DNA from: Pseudomonas viciae
GTDB taxonomy: Bacteria > Pseudomonadota > Gammaproteobacteria > Pseudomonadales > Pseudomonadaceae
Direction of reading: 5' to 3'
DNA: 64,000 nucleotides
NCBI RefSeq assembly: GCF_004786035.1
Contig: NZ_CP035088.1
Location: forward strand, 4,910,001 to 4,974,000
Below are positions 38,147-47,874 of this stretch, piece by piece. The notes under the pieces are model-generated. The model did not search any database, was not told the DNA's origin, and saw only the letters and a list, made by a program, of their open reading frames with translations. The translations under genes were made by a program, and so were the position numbers. Positions within the stretch are counted from its first letter, which is position 1, and every line of letters starts with the position of its first letter.

Positions 38147-40131
38147 GCAGTGGCTCCCGTCACGCCCAGGGCTTCGCGCACCCGGGTTTTCACTTTGACC
38201 CGATAACGCCGATCCAGCGCCGCGAGGACGCCGCCCAGGCCGGTGAGCAAGCCACCGAACCAGATCCAGCGTACGAACGGCTTGACGTGGACGCGTACCG
38301 CCCAGGCGCCATCACCGAGGGGTTCGCCCAGCGCCACGTAGAGGTCGCGGGTGAAACCGGCGTCGATCCCGGGTTCGGTCATCACCGAGTTCTGTACGGT
38401 GTAGAGGCGTTTTTCCGGGTGCAGCACGGTGATCTCCCGGCCGTCGCGAATGACCCGCACGGTGCCTTTGTCGGACGTGAAGTTCGGACCTTCGAAATGC
38501 CTAGCGCCCTCGAAAAAGAATTGGTAGCCGCCCAGGTCCATAGACTCGCCGGGCGCCAGGCGCAGGTCGCGCTCGGCGCTGTTCTGGCTGGACAGCACCA
38601 CACCGAGGGCGCAGACGGCGATCCCCAGGTGGGCGAGCTGCATGCCCCAGTAACTGCGGGTCAGGGTCGGCAGGCCTTTGACCAGACCTTTATGGCGAGT
38701 CTTGTCGAAGATGTCCCGCACGCCCGCCAGCAACACCCACGCCGCCAGCACGAACGTTGCCAGCACCGCCCAATTGAAATCGCCATAAGCGATGCCCGCC
38801 ACCACGGCCAGGGCGGCGGTGCCAAGCAGCACCGGCGTGAGCATGCCCAGCAGCCATTTGACCGGCGTGTCATTCCAGCGCACCAGCACACCGATCGCCA
38901 TCACCACCATCAGAATCGCCATCAGCGGAATGAACAGTGCGTTGAAATATGGCGGGCCGACCGACAGCTTGGCGCCGGACAACGCATCAAGCACCAGTGG
39001 ATACAGCGTCCCGAGGAGAATCATCGACGCCGCCACCACCAACACCAGGTTATTGCCCAGCAGAAGGGTTTCCCGGGACCGGAGGTTGAAGCCGACCTGA
39101 CTTTTCACCACGGGTGCACGCAGGGCGAACAGCGTCAGCGAGCCGCCGACCACGAACAGCAGGAATATCAGGATGAACACGCCACGCTCGGGATCCGAGG
39201 CGAAGGCATGCACCGAGGTGAGCACGCCGGAGCGCACCAGGAAGGTCCCGAGCAGGCTCAGCGAGAACGCCGCGATCGCCAGCAGCACAGTCCAGCTCTT
39301 GAACACCCCACGTTTTTCGGTGACGGCCAGGGAGTGGATCAACGCGGTGCCGACCAGCCATGGCATGAAGGAGGCGTTCTCCACCGGGTCCCAGAACCAC
39401 CAGCCACCCCAGCCGAGTTCGTAATAGGCCCACCACGACCCGAGGGTGATGCCGATGCCGAGGAAGGCCCAGGCGACAATGGTCCATGGCCGCGACCAGC
39501 GCGCCCACGCGGCGTCGAGGCGACCACCGAGCAACGCGGCGATGGCGAACGCGAAGGCCACGGAAAAGCCGACGTAGCCCATGTAGAGCATCGGCGGATG
39601 GACGACCAGGCCGATGTCCTGGAGCAGCGGGTTGAGGTCGCGGCCGTCCATCGGCACTTGCGGCAGGATGCGCTCGAACGGGTTTGACGTGAGGATCAGG
39701 AACAGCAGGAAACCGATGCTGATCATGCCCATCACCGCCAGCACCCGGGCCAGCATCACTTGCGGCAACTGTCGGGAGAACACCGATACCGCGAAGGTCC
39801 AGCCGGCAAGAATCAACGCCCAGAGCAGCAACGAACCTTCGTGCGCGCCCCACACCGCGCTGAACTTGTAGTACCAGGGCAAGGCGCTGTTGGAGTTGCT
39901 GGCAACATAGGCCACGGAAAAGTCGTCGGCCATGAACGCATAGGTCAGGCAACCGAACGCGAACAGCATGAATGCAAACTGCCCCCATGCCGCAGGCTGG
40001 GCGAGGCTCATCCACAAGCGGTCGCCACGCCAGGCACCGAGCAACGGCACAACGGCCTGGACCAGGGAAAAACACAGCGCCAGGATCATCGCCAGATGGC
40101 CCAGCTCAGGAATAAACAGACCGGCATTCAT
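38143..40131 (-). CDS. ccmF: Haem lyase CcmF
   Basis: 662 aa with many membrane segments; the WWD domain WGGWWFWDPVENASFMPW (about residues 230-250) and flanking His residues bind haem. CcmF joins haem from CcmE to apocytochrome. Intact, same strand as the rest of the block. Confidence 0.95.
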   Translation of the reverse strand: MNAGLFIPELGHLAMILALCFSLVQAVVPLLGAWRGDRLWMSLAQPAAWGQFAFMLFAFGCLTYAFMADDFSVAYVASNSNSALPWYYKFSAVWGAHEGSLLLWALILAGWTFAVSVFSRQLPQVMLARVLAVMGMISIGFLLFLILTSNPFERILPQVPMDGRDLNPLLQDIGLVVHPPMLYMGYVGFSVAFAFAIAALLGGRLDAAWARWSRPWTIVAWAFLGIGITLGSWWAYYELGWGGWWFWDPVENASFMPWLVGTALIHSLAVTEKRGVFKSWTVLLAIAAFSLSLLGTFLVRSGVLTSVHAFASDPERGVFILIFLLFVVGGSLTLFALRAPVVKSQVGFNLRSRETLLLGNNLVLVVAASMILLGTLYPLVLDALSGAKLSVGPPYFNALFIPLMAILMVVMAIGVLVRWNDTPVKWLLGMLTPVLLGTAALAVVAGIAYGDFNWAVLATFVLAAWVLLAGVRDIFDKTRHKGLVKGLPTLTRSYWGMQLAHLGIAVCALGVVLSSQNSAERDLRLAPGESMDLGGYQFFFEGARHFEGPNFTSDKGTVRVIRDGREITVLHPEKRLYTVQNSVMTEPGIDAGFTRDLYVALGEPLGDGAWAVRVHVKPFVRWIWFGGLLTGLGGVLAALDRRYRVKVKTRVREALGVTGATA

Positions 40132-40134
40132 CGA

Positions 40135-40596
40135 TCAACCCTCCTTCACGGGAGCGGGAGCGGGCGCCGACTGGCCGCTGTCTTTCAGGGCCTTGGTCAC
40201 TTCCGGCGGCATGTATTTCTCATCGTGCTTGGCCAGCACCTCGTCGGCCACCACCACGCCATCGGCGTTGAGCTTGCCCAGGGCGACAATGCCCTGCCCT
40301 TCGCGGAACAGGTCGGGGAGGATGCCGCGATAGGTGATGGTCACGGTCTTGTTGAAGTCGGTGACGTTGAACTTCACATCCAGCGAATCGCCGGAACGCA
40401 CCAGCGAACCCTGCTCCACCATGCCGCCGGCACGGATGCGCGTGTCCATGGGTGCTTCGCCATTGGCGATCTGGGTCGGGGTGTAGAACAGGTTGATGTT
40501 CTGTTGCAAGGCGCTGAGGGCGAGGCCGACCGCCGCGCCGACGCCGACCAGGATCGCCAGGATGATGACAAGACGTTTTTTGCGCAGCGGATTCAC
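40135..40596 (-). CDS. ccmE: Haem chaperone CcmE
   Basis: 153 aa: N-terminal anchor ([20 protein letters not shown]), beta-barrel with [22 protein letters not shown], and the haem-binding His in [12 protein letters not shown]. Stop lies 3 bp before ccmF. Confidence 0.95.
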   Translation of the reverse strand: MNPLRKKRLVIILAILVGVGAAVGLALSALQQNINLFYTPTQIANGEAPMDTRIRAGGMVEQGSLVRSGDSLDVKFNVTDFNKTVTITYRGILPDLFREGQGIVALGKLNADGVVVADEVLAKHDEKYMPPEVTKALKDSGQSAPAPAPVKEG

Positions 40597-40769
40597 TGAC
40601 CGTTCTCCCGGCGCAGACGACGCGCCTCTTGTTGCAGATACCGCTTGCGAGCCAGGATCGGCGCCGCCACGTTGAGGGCCAGCACCGCCAGGCAGATGCC
40701 ATAGGCTGACCAGACATACAGGCCGTGATGGCCCATGGCGAGGAAGTCGCCGAATGACGCGAAACTCAT
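40593..40769 (-). CDS. ccmD: CcmD, small cytochrome c maturation protein
   Basis: 58 aa from ATG 40769 ([20 protein letters not shown]), a single membrane helix and basic tail ([15 protein letters not shown]). Helps release holo-CcmE from CcmABCD. Overlaps ccmC and ccmE by 4 bp each. Confidence 0.88.
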   Translation of the reverse strand: MSFASFGDFLAMGHHGLYVWSAYGICLAVLALNVAAPILARKRYLQQEARRLRRENGQ

Positions 40770-41521
40770 CGAGCGGCCTCCAGGCTGTTCTGTACTTCGG
40801 CTTTCACCCAGCTGGCCCGGGCTTCGCGCTTGAGCACTTCGAGGCGCATGCGCAGCAGCAGCACTGCGCCGAAGAAGCAGTAGAAACCCAACACGGTCAG
40901 TAGCAGCGGCAGCCACATCTCGACCGGCATCGCCGGTTTTTCGGTGAGGGTGAAGGTCGCGCCCTGGTGCAGGGTGTTCCACCATTGCACCGAATACTTG
41001 ATGATCGGGATGTTGATCACGCCGACAATCGCCAATACCGCGCAGGCCTTGGCGGCGCTGTCACGATTGCTGATGGCGTTGCCCAACGCAATAAGACCGA
41101 AGTACAGGAACAGCAGGATCAGCATCGACGTCAGTCGTGCGTCCCAGACCCACCACGAACCCCAGGTCGGCTTGCCCCAAATCGCCCCGGTGACCAGCGC
41201 CACGGCGGTCATCCAGGCACCGATGGGCGCTGCGCATTGCAGGGCGATATCGGCCAGTTTCATCTTCCACACCAGGCCGACCACACCGCAGATCGCCAGC
41301 ATCACGTAGACCGACTGGGCCAGCATCGCCGCGGGGACATGGATATAGATGATGCGAAAGCTGTTGCCCTGCTGATAGTCCGGCGGCGCGAAAGCCAGGC
41401 CCCAGACCAGGCCGATGCCGATCAGCAACAGGGCCGCGACGCTCAGCCAGGGCAACAGTCTGCCGCTGATGCCGTAGAACCACTTGGGTGAGCCGAGCTT
41501 ATGAAACCAGGTCCAGTTCAT
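40766..41521 (-). CDS. ccmC: Haem handling protein CcmC
   Basis: 251 aa from ATG 41521. Six membrane helices, the WWD domain [13 protein letters not shown] and flanking His (IHVPAAM). Loads haem on CcmE. Upstream only about a dozen codons of plausible CcmB end survive; ccmA and the rest of ccmB are absent, so in this copy CcmC lacks its ABC partner. Confidence 0.93.
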   Translation of the reverse strand: MNWTWFHKLGSPKWFYGISGRLLPWLSVAALLLIGIGLVWGLAFAPPDYQQGNSFRIIYIHVPAAMLAQSVYVMLAICGVVGLVWKMKLADIALQCAAPIGAWMTAVALVTGAIWGKPTWGSWWVWDARLTSMLILLFLYFGLIALGNAISNRDSAAKACAVLAIVGVINIPIIKYSVQWWNTLHQGATFTLTEKPAMPVEMWLPLLLTVLGFYCFFGAVLLLRMRLEVLKREARASWVKAEVQNSLEAAR

Positions 41522-42017
41522 TGCTATTTCCATCACAGTTGCGGCTCGCCCAAACTTGCCACCAGAACGGCATTACAGAAGAAATGGAAGCTCTTCAATG
41601 TGTTAGCTTCCAACGATATAGAAGACTAGGGAGTCGGCTGCTCAATGAACCCGCGACAAGAAATTAGGATCGTCTAATTATGGATCAGCCCTGAAAGCGA
41701 TGAGATTAAATACCCCCCCGAACAAGCATATAAGCCTTACTTGCCACACTTATTTGCAAAGTACTCTATCCATCACACACCAAACCTAAAATTCAATTAA
41801 CTCACGGACAGATCACCAAAATTCTCAACCGAATACAGAATCAAAAACTGCGTCATCGAGACAAATAAAACAGAAATCGCGATAACACTATGACTTAAAT
41901 AATTGACTCAGCGAAGCATCTGAAATTACATGCGTACTTAAAAAGTAGAAATGTGCGTTCGGCGCCCATTATATGTGCCGAGACGCACCAAATTAAGGAC
42001 TACAATTAATAAATCGA
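41522..42017. other. AT-rich region; junction of the ccm block
   Basis: 41525-41570 may hold the last codons of ccmB (minus-strand frame ...[13 protein letters not shown]), after which GC-rich DNA gives way to AT-rich DNA with no frames. No terminator or RNA gene recognised. Confidence 0.4.
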
Positions 42018-42644
42018 CTAGCCCGCAACCGATCGCAGCCATTTTAAAATGTCGTCGGAATCGGTTACATCACCATACTTTTGCTGTATGTCGTACAGAC
42101 TCGCTTCATGTGGCCCTTTCGCACGATCCGCACAGCAGTCCGCTGGCACAAGCACTTTGAACCCGGATTGTACAGCGTCTACAACAGTAGCGCGGACGCA
42201 CCCCGAGGTCGTTGCACCTGTCACCACAACTGTATCAGTATTTGTCCCTGCCAGCAGGCTGGATAACGTCGACCCAAAAAAAGACGAAGCTCCTTTTTTT
42301 ACAACAACTACATCGTTTGGCTGAATACCTGTTGCCATATCTATTTCAACTAATCGGGACCCATAGAGCAATGCAGCCATACCAGAAGATTTCTCCAACC
42401 ACGGAAGCATCGGTATCTCCCCTGGATGATATGCGATTGTGGTAAATATCACCGGAAATTCTAATGCCCTTGCCAAGTCACAAATTTCTTTTGTGCGGGA
42501 CATCTGGAGTGAGGCATCAGAGGCAGTTGGATATTGAAGATCAGTAAATCCATACGAAAAATCAACAACAATGATAGCTGGGTGCACGCCTCTAGACACC
42601 GGATTACCGAAACCTGCAGCGTCATATACTTCTTTTTGTGACAT
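42018..42644 (-). CDS. nicF: Maleamate amidohydrolase (NicF-type)
   Basis: 208 aa from ATG 42644, with a further in-frame Met at 42668. Isochorismatase/cysteine-hydrolase fold: catalytic Asp in AIIVVDFSYGFTD, Lys in VVVKKGASSFFGS, nucleophilic Cys in VTGATTSGCVRATVVDA. The SSFFGS and GATTSGC motifs are those of maleamate amidases NicF/Ami/PicF, which release ammonia and maleate. Last gene of the pyridine cluster, 37 bp after nicX. Confidence 0.88.
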   Translation of the reverse strand: MSQKEVYDAAGFGNPVSRGVHPAIIVVDFSYGFTDLQYPTASDASLQMSRTKEICDLARALEFPVIFTTIAYHPGEIPMLPWLEKSSGMAALLYGSRLVEIDMATGIQPNDVVVVKKGASSFFGSTLSSLLAGTNTDTVVVTGATTSGCVRATVVDAVQSGFKVLVPADCCADRAKGPHEASLYDIQQKYGDVTDSDDILKWLRSVAG

Positions 42645-42681
42645 ATAATACTCCTTGCGTCCGCACAATTTAGCAGCACGT

Positions 42682-43713
42682 CTACCTTTGCACTAGCTGA
42701 ATTTCTTTAACAACAATGTCGCCATCAATGACCACTGGCGTATCATCAAGGAACAATGAACAGTTACGCATTGGAATATCAAGATGACAGGCGGTATCAT
42801 TCGATCCGCCAAGCTCATTGTTTGGACCGGTTGAAAACATTACATTGCCGTAAAAACTTCTGAGCTCCATTCCCATTCCACCTGTAAATTGCCCCGGAAC
42901 AAAGCTGTGCCATTTAGCATGTGGATTCATTCCCCAGCCTACATGACTCATTCCTTTACCACGGGGATCATTAAATGAGTCCATATAGGAATTAACGATC
43001 TGAGCTTCAAGACCGCCGCGAATATCGACTATCCAACCTTTTTCTATAGTGTAAGTTATTGGCTCCCTAACCATGAGATTTTGCGGTAAAAGAACATCAC
43101 CTGGGGCGACAACTATGGTTCCATCCACACCGTCATCGTCACCGCCAGTGAATACAAACCCCGAAGGCCAATGATCCCAACGACCTGGTGTATCTGTACA
43201 AGCGTACTCTGCTATAGTAGGATAGGTATTCAGCTTGTATGTAATATCTGTCCCATGCGGGGATGTGATCCGCATATCCTTAGCGTTTTCAACTAACTCC
43301 GCTGCAATAGAAACTTTCTCTCGCAGCTCTGGAAATGGCAGCATACGGGCCAGAAGCTCAGGAGGTTCCACCGCAGTTAAAATACGCGTACCTGCCGCTT
43401 GGATTTCAAACTGTTCAGCAGAAAACAAAAGGAATACGCAGTCAATCAACATGTCGCAGTTCTTAAGCGCCTCCACAGCACCGGGTAAATCGGCAAGTCC
43501 CGTAACCCCGACAGCCCAGCCATTAGAAGGCAATGGCGAAGGTAGCCTCATATGATACATCTCGGCTCCAAGTCGCTGGCCTGCGGCCATAAATGCGTCG
43601 GCGTACGCTAGACGTTCATGCCCCTGGGTTAGAACGATCAGTCGCTCCCCTTCATGTACACCTGACATTTTCAACTGATGTAGGCATATCTCGGTAAAAC
43701 TCACATGGTCCAT
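42682..43713 (-). CDS. nicX: 2,5-dihydroxypyridine 5,6-dioxygenase
   Basis: 343 aa. Resembles the M29 aminopeptidase fold adopted by NicX/Hpo/PicD. The iron ligands are visible as His in GWGMNPHAKWHSF and the His/Asp pair in TACHLDIPM (about residues 310 and 312). It opens the 2,5-dihydroxypyridine ring to N-formylmaleamate using Fe(II) and O2. Lies 11 bp downstream of nicD on the same strand. Confidence 0.92.
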   Translation of the reverse strand: MDHVSFTEICLHQLKMSGVHEGERLIVLTQGHERLAYADAFMAAGQRLGAEMYHMRLPSPLPSNGWAVGVTGLADLPGAVEALKNCDMLIDCVFLLFSAEQFEIQAAGTRILTAVEPPELLARMLPFPELREKVSIAAELVENAKDMRITSPHGTDITYKLNTYPTIAEYACTDTPGRWDHWPSGFVFTGGDDDGVDGTIVVAPGDVLLPQNLMVREPITYTIEKGWIVDIRGGLEAQIVNSYMDSFNDPRGKGMSHVGWGMNPHAKWHSFVPGQFTGGMGMELRSFYGNVMFSTGPNNELGGSNDTACHLDIPMRNCSLFLDDTPVVIDGDIVVKEIQLVQR

Positions 43714-43724
43714 ATCGCGCCTCT

Positions 43725-44492
43725 CTATCGATTGCTGACTGCAGTTATGAAGCCTTCTAAATTATCCCACGGAATCATGTGCCCAGCTTCTTCAACAACA
43801 TACGTCGTAGTTTGAGGAGCTAAACTAATAATCTCCGCGATATCATCAGGCTGAATAACTTCTGCTCCACCAGCTACAACGAGTTGAATAGGAAGCGTCA
43901 ATTGCGCCAAGTCGGTATGAATATCATCTGTGTGGAAGCCATCGAATGCGGTTTTGACCGCTGTGTACTGGCAGGTATGTAGCCACTCAGCCCGGAGCTC
44001 GATCTGTTCGTCCGTCCAAGTCGGGCAGTAAGACCGCATTTCCATCGCCGTACAGCCTCTTTGTGCTAAACGAATGGACTCCGCATACCATGACCACTTT
44101 GCAGGATACGGACGTCTACCTGGGCCAGAAACAGGTGGATCAACTAAGATCAATCGAGAAAACACCTGAGAATCTTTCCTAGCTGCTCGAATGGCAATTC
44201 GCGCACCCATTGAATGTCCTAAAACTACCACTCCTTCCATCCGCTGGGCTAACGCAACTAAATCATCAGCCATTGCGTCCAATGAGTAATCTAAATCACC
44301 CGATTCACTCAAACCTCTGCCTCGAACATCTACCACGTGGACATCAAAATATTTGGCAAGACGCTCGGCCACAAACCCCCATGTTACTGCAGGAGAGGTG
44401 ATACCTGGGATTAACAGCAGCGGTGAACCCGTTCCCGGAAAATGAATGATGTGCTGACGAATGCCATTTGCATAAACGTTGTACCCTTTCAT
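43725..44492 (-). CDS. nicD: N-formylmaleamate deformylase
   Basis: 255 aa from ATG 44492; the TAATG overlap with nicE decides the start. Alpha/beta hydrolase: oxyanion region LLLIPGITSPAVTWG, nucleophile Ser94 in GHSMGAR, catalytic His in EEAGHMIPWDN. The 250-270 aa size and neighbours identify NicD/Nfo/PicE, which removes formate to give maleamate. Confidence 0.88.
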   Translation of the reverse strand: MKGYNVYANGIRQHIIHFPGTGSPLLLIPGITSPAVTWGFVAERLAKYFDVHVVDVRGRGLSESGDLDYSLDAMADDLVALAQRMEGVVVLGHSMGARIAIRAARKDSQVFSRLILVDPPVSGPGRRPYPAKWSWYAESIRLAQRGCTAMEMRSYCPTWTDEQIELRAEWLHTCQYTAVKTAFDGFHTDDIHTDLAQLTLPIQLVVAGGAEVIQPDDIAEIISLAPQTTTYVVEEAGHMIPWDNLEGFITAVSNR

Positions 44493-45250
44493 TAGTAGGC
44501 ACCTGAAAGAAGAGTTCCACCACCAGGAACTCGTGTAGGGAGATCTAATGCAGTTAACATCGCCCAAGTAGTAGCAACTGCGGCTGAAATAACTGGCTTT
44601 CTGGTTTGCGCCTCAACCATTGTGATGGCATTTAATGATGGCATCTGGACACATGCAGAAATAACAATTGCATCAACGTCGTCCGTGCGCATGCTCGCAA
44701 TTATTCCAGGCAAATTCATTGGATCATGGGCCGCAACCGCCAGATTATCCGAGATTTCTAGTGCTCGATAGTCACCTACTTCGATACCTTCATGTCGAAT
44801 GTAATCAACTACCAATTCTGTTAACGGTTTCATGTAAGGAGTAACCACAGCCACGCGCTTCGCACCAAGAGCACGGATGCCATCTATAAGCGCCCCCGCC
44901 GAGGTAATAATTGGTGTTGCTGCATCATTATTCTCGGTCACATTTCGTAAGCGCTCCGCCGATACTCGGTGATAACCATGCCCCATGGACATAATCGCGA
45001 CCAGGCAAGCGTATCCCATCACGTCGACGCGAGCGTCTGATAGTTCGAGTGCACAACGATCACTGTCGCCATCCATTCGAGCTAGTTCCTCCTTCGTTAC
45101 ATGTTTCATACGCATACGAGATGAATGGAAAGTGAATCGCTCAGGAGCTACCAGCTCCCGCGCCTTAAGCAGCGCCGGGATCTCCGTTTCCATAGTGATA
45201 TTAGAGCTTGGGACAATTTGACCAACGCGTACAACCTTCATAGCTTCCAC
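44492..45250 (-). CDS. nicE: Maleate cis-trans isomerase
   Basis: 252 aa (Met at residue 4 is an alternative start). Asp/Glu racemase-like fold; the two catalytic cysteines are Cys82 in GYACLVAIM and the one in VISACVQMPS. Opening RVGQIVPSSNITMETEIPAL is typical of NicE/Iso/PicG, which turns maleate into fumarate for the TCA cycle. Stop overlaps the nicD start. Confidence 0.92.
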   Translation of the reverse strand: MEAMKVVRVGQIVPSSNITMETEIPALLKARELVAPERFTFHSSRMRMKHVTKEELARMDGDSDRCALELSDARVDVMGYACLVAIMSMGHGYHRVSAERLRNVTENNDAATPIITSAGALIDGIRALGAKRVAVVTPYMKPLTELVVDYIRHEGIEVGDYRALEISDNLAVAAHDPMNLPGIIASMRTDDVDAIVISACVQMPSLNAITMVEAQTRKPVISAAVATTWAMLTALDLPTRVPGGGTLLSGAY

Positions 45251-45460
45251 CTTTAGACGAAGTTAATATTCAGTACCGCGCATAAACCAAGATTTGAATT
45301 ATTTATTTACCTTCCAAAGCCATTTGTACCAGACTACCACCCGCCGCAGCCCTCCTAGATAATCCATCCTATGCATGGATAGAATCACCTTGACCACGAA
45401 CATAAGGGTCTTATGAGTGTGGCCCTACCAGCACTCACATATACCACGGAGTTATATAAC

Positions 45461-46438
45461 TCAAAAAACCGACTCATTGACCCAATCAATTATAATTGCT
45501 GCGATATCGCTACTATTTTTCTCAGACATCATCATATGCCCATTACCTAAAACCCCGTAATCCTCAAGGAGAAAATGAGTGACGTCGTAATTTTGGTCTT
45601 GTAAATACTTTGCGGCTTTCAAATTTGCTTCTCGCATCCAACTAGCATGCCCGGTCACCAATGCGACTGGACGCTCATAAGGATCATGCGAGCCAGAGAA
45701 TTCAACTGCACATAAACCATTTTCAAAATCTCCTAGTGAGTGTTGAAGGCCCGGATAGCCTAACGGCTCGACCGCGACTACAGCTTTTACCCTCGCCCCC
45801 CCTATTGCTGCCAATGCCCAGCCACATGGCCCACCTGCCGAGTGCGAGACTAAAATCGTGTCTCCAGTTACTTCAAACAACTGAGGTGCAATCGCTTCTA
45901 CATGCTTTTGAGCTGCGGCCAGCGTTGTTGCCATTACTCCTTGGCTTGCCATGAATCTGTCTCCAGCGATTGGCTCATGATCCGGCCACTGATCATGATG
46001 CCTCGACTCCGGCCAGAGATTCTTGATTTTGGGCTCTACGAACCTTGGATAAAGCGTTTCATAGTCTGGATGCGGTACGTGAGCCCCTAAAATCTCACTG
46101 TTCCAACTATTTCGTCCATGACCAGGCCTATCTAATATAAATACTGGAAAACCTGCTTGCAGGAAATTATGAACCCATCCTGGACGCCCATCTGGAGTAG
46201 TTAAAAACTCTGAACCCTGCCCTCCACCACCATGTATAAATGTCACCGATACTGGCAGGGGATTAGCAGGCATAAACCATTGAACATAGGCGCTTACACC
46301 TGGATAGCTTTTACCCGCACTAAAGTGCGGAGGACTAGTCAGAAACTTTCCGCCAAAATCGGTAAGTTTGTAGTACATATTGCCACCACCACTGAGCAAG
46401 AAGACGTTGTCCGTGCCGACCGGATACCAGAGTGACAC
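45461..46438 (-). CDS. Alpha/beta hydrolase of the esterase-713 type, in the pyridine cluster
   Basis: 325 aa. Oxyanion motif HGGGGQG (residues 69-75), nucleophile Ser200 in VSHSAGGPCGW, and a C-terminal catalytic His in GNGHMMMSEKNS, the pattern of Alcaligenes esterase 713 relatives. The start (MSLWYPVGTD) and an internal Met at 21 are both possible; no clear signal peptide. It lies between the monooxygenase and nicE (210-bp gap). None of the known NicXDFE pathways needs such an enzyme, so it probably processes an upstream ester, amide or side chain. Confidence 0.75.
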   Translation of the reverse strand: MSLWYPVGTDNVFLLSGGGNMYYKLTDFGGKFLTSPPHFSAGKSYPGVSAYVQWFMPANPLPVSVTFIHGGGGQGSEFLTTPDGRPGWVHNFLQAGFPVFILDRPGHGRNSWNSEILGAHVPHPDYETLYPRFVEPKIKNLWPESRHHDQWPDHEPIAGDRFMASQGVMATTLAAAQKHVEAIAPQLFEVTGDTILVSHSAGGPCGWALAAIGGARVKAVVAVEPLGYPGLQHSLGDFENGLCAVEFSGSHDPYERPVALVTGHASWMREANLKAAKYLQDQNYDVTHFLLEDYGVLGNGHMMMSEKNSSDIAAIIIDWVNESVF

Positions 46439-46597
46439 TTATTCACGCCTGTTGGGCGGGACCCAATAACGTATAGAACAATTAATAAAACAGACCACTA
46501 AACAACCATTGAAACCTTGCTTCATCAACAGATGACAGGCTCGCAAAATTTTATTATTGAACTATAGCAATCAGAATCCCACCAACTAATCAGCCGT

Positions 46598-47779
46598 CTA
46601 CAGAAAGGTTTCCATAGTCTCTGGAAAACGCAAAGCATCGCGCATCCTATCTATATCCTTTGAAATGCTTCTAGTGTTGTTTACCCAGTCATTTTTTCCT
46701 TCACCAGGCTTCTGATGATATAAATTACGCAAATTGTCGCTTGCTCTAGGTGATACCAGTTCAATAAATTTCCGTCGGCGGTCGGCTTCGAACACGTCGA
46801 GAATGTCTTCACTACGACCGTCGTGTATGACCTGATTCAACACCGATGTTAGTGCAAAGGCGTCGAACATGCCCCCCGTCAAACCAAGCCCTCCAGTTGG
46901 GTTGGTTACGTGTGCAGCATCACCTATAAGGATCACACGACCATTGCGCATTCTATCCGTAACGCGCTGGTGCATTCTATATGGTGAGAAGGCGACTACT
47001 TCGTATGGATCGTTCGTCGGCAACAACTCTTTAAACACTTGATCGATGCGCCCACGAATACCTTCCATAGGCAAGTTCGGATCTTCCATGAAAGTGACCC
47101 GCCATAGAGAATCAGCATCGATATTGCATATTACAGATCCATACACGTCGTCCACTTGCATAGTAGTTTTTCCAAAACCAAGCTTGTCAAAGTCGAACCT
47201 GGTATTTGTAGCTACATATCGTTGCGGCCAAGTTATGCCAAAGAAATTTTGATTCAAAACCTCTCGACGCACGAAGCTATTAGCGCCATCAGCTCCGATT
47301 AACCAATCCCCTTCGACAATCACGCCCGGCGACTCGCCCCCAAGAACTACCCGAACAGACCGCGGGCCCACTTCGCAATCAACGACTGGCGATGAGTATC
47401 GCACTTCAACATTCGGCAAGGCTTTGAGATGCTCGATTAGTATCCTGGAAAGCTTGTCCTGACCCAAATGCAGCGCGTAAGGCAATTCAACATCGCCCTC
47501 AAGACAACTGAGGTCCCAGAAGATCATTTCACTGGTAGAGTGAACGCGCCATGCAAAATTCTGCCTCATTAAACCAGCCGCGACGCAGTCATCAAGCACG
47601 CCCAACCGCTTCAGGTGTGGCAGTACCGGAAAATGATAAACGAGCGCGCGCGGACTATCGCTGGGTTGGCTCTCAGCTTCCAGCACCACCACATTTGTCC
47701 CCGCCTTTGCTAGGCCCAAGGCAGTCAGCAGCCCTACCGGCCCCCCTCCTACGATAATTACGCGCTGTTTCATGCTCAT
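46598..47779 (-). CDS. FAD monooxygenase acting on a hydroxypyridine (HspB-like role)
   Basis: 393 aa. Class A flavin monooxygenase: GGGPVG (residues 11-16), SPRA (42-45), GADG (162-165) and GDAAH (286-290). The DSPRA strand and overall pattern place it with MhpA/HspB-type enzymes rather than with NicC, which lacks this motif. It should hydroxylate the ring to 2,5-dihydroxypyridine. First gene of the cluster; promoter at 47875-47902. Substrate not determined. Confidence 0.8.
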   Translation of the reverse strand: MSMKQRVIIVGGGPVGLLTALGLAKAGTNVVVLEAESQPSDSPRALVYHFPVLPHLKRLGVLDDCVAAGLMRQNFAWRVHSTSEMIFWDLSCLEGDVELPYALHLGQDKLSRILIEHLKALPNVEVRYSSPVVDCEVGPRSVRVVLGGESPGVIVEGDWLIGADGANSFVRREVLNQNFFGITWPQRYVATNTRFDFDKLGFGKTTMQVDDVYGSVICNIDADSLWRVTFMEDPNLPMEGIRGRIDQVFKELLPTNDPYEVVAFSPYRMHQRVTDRMRNGRVILIGDAAHVTNPTGGLGLTGGMFDAFALTSVLNQVIHDGRSEDILDVFEADRRRKFIELVSPRASDNLRNLYHQKPGEGKNDWVNNTRSISKDIDRMRDALRFPETMETFL

Positions 47780-47874
47780 TGTGCTTCCTCATTTTTTGGG
47801 CGAATGCCTTGTTATGCGCTTAGGCGTGGGCACTTAAGGGCGCCGACACCTTGGGCTCCAGACGATACAGAATA

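Noticed and set aside
38287..39687. 466-codon open frame opposite ccmF
   Set aside because: Antisense of a conserved membrane protein; His/Arg/Gln-rich and without family features.
42018..42644. Plain isochorismatase annotation
   Set aside because: The GATTSGC motif and the nicX/nicD/nicE neighbours favour maleamate amidase.
46598..47779. Naming the monooxygenase nicC
   Set aside because: The DSPRA motif and N-terminal pattern differ from NicC, so only a functional role is suggested.
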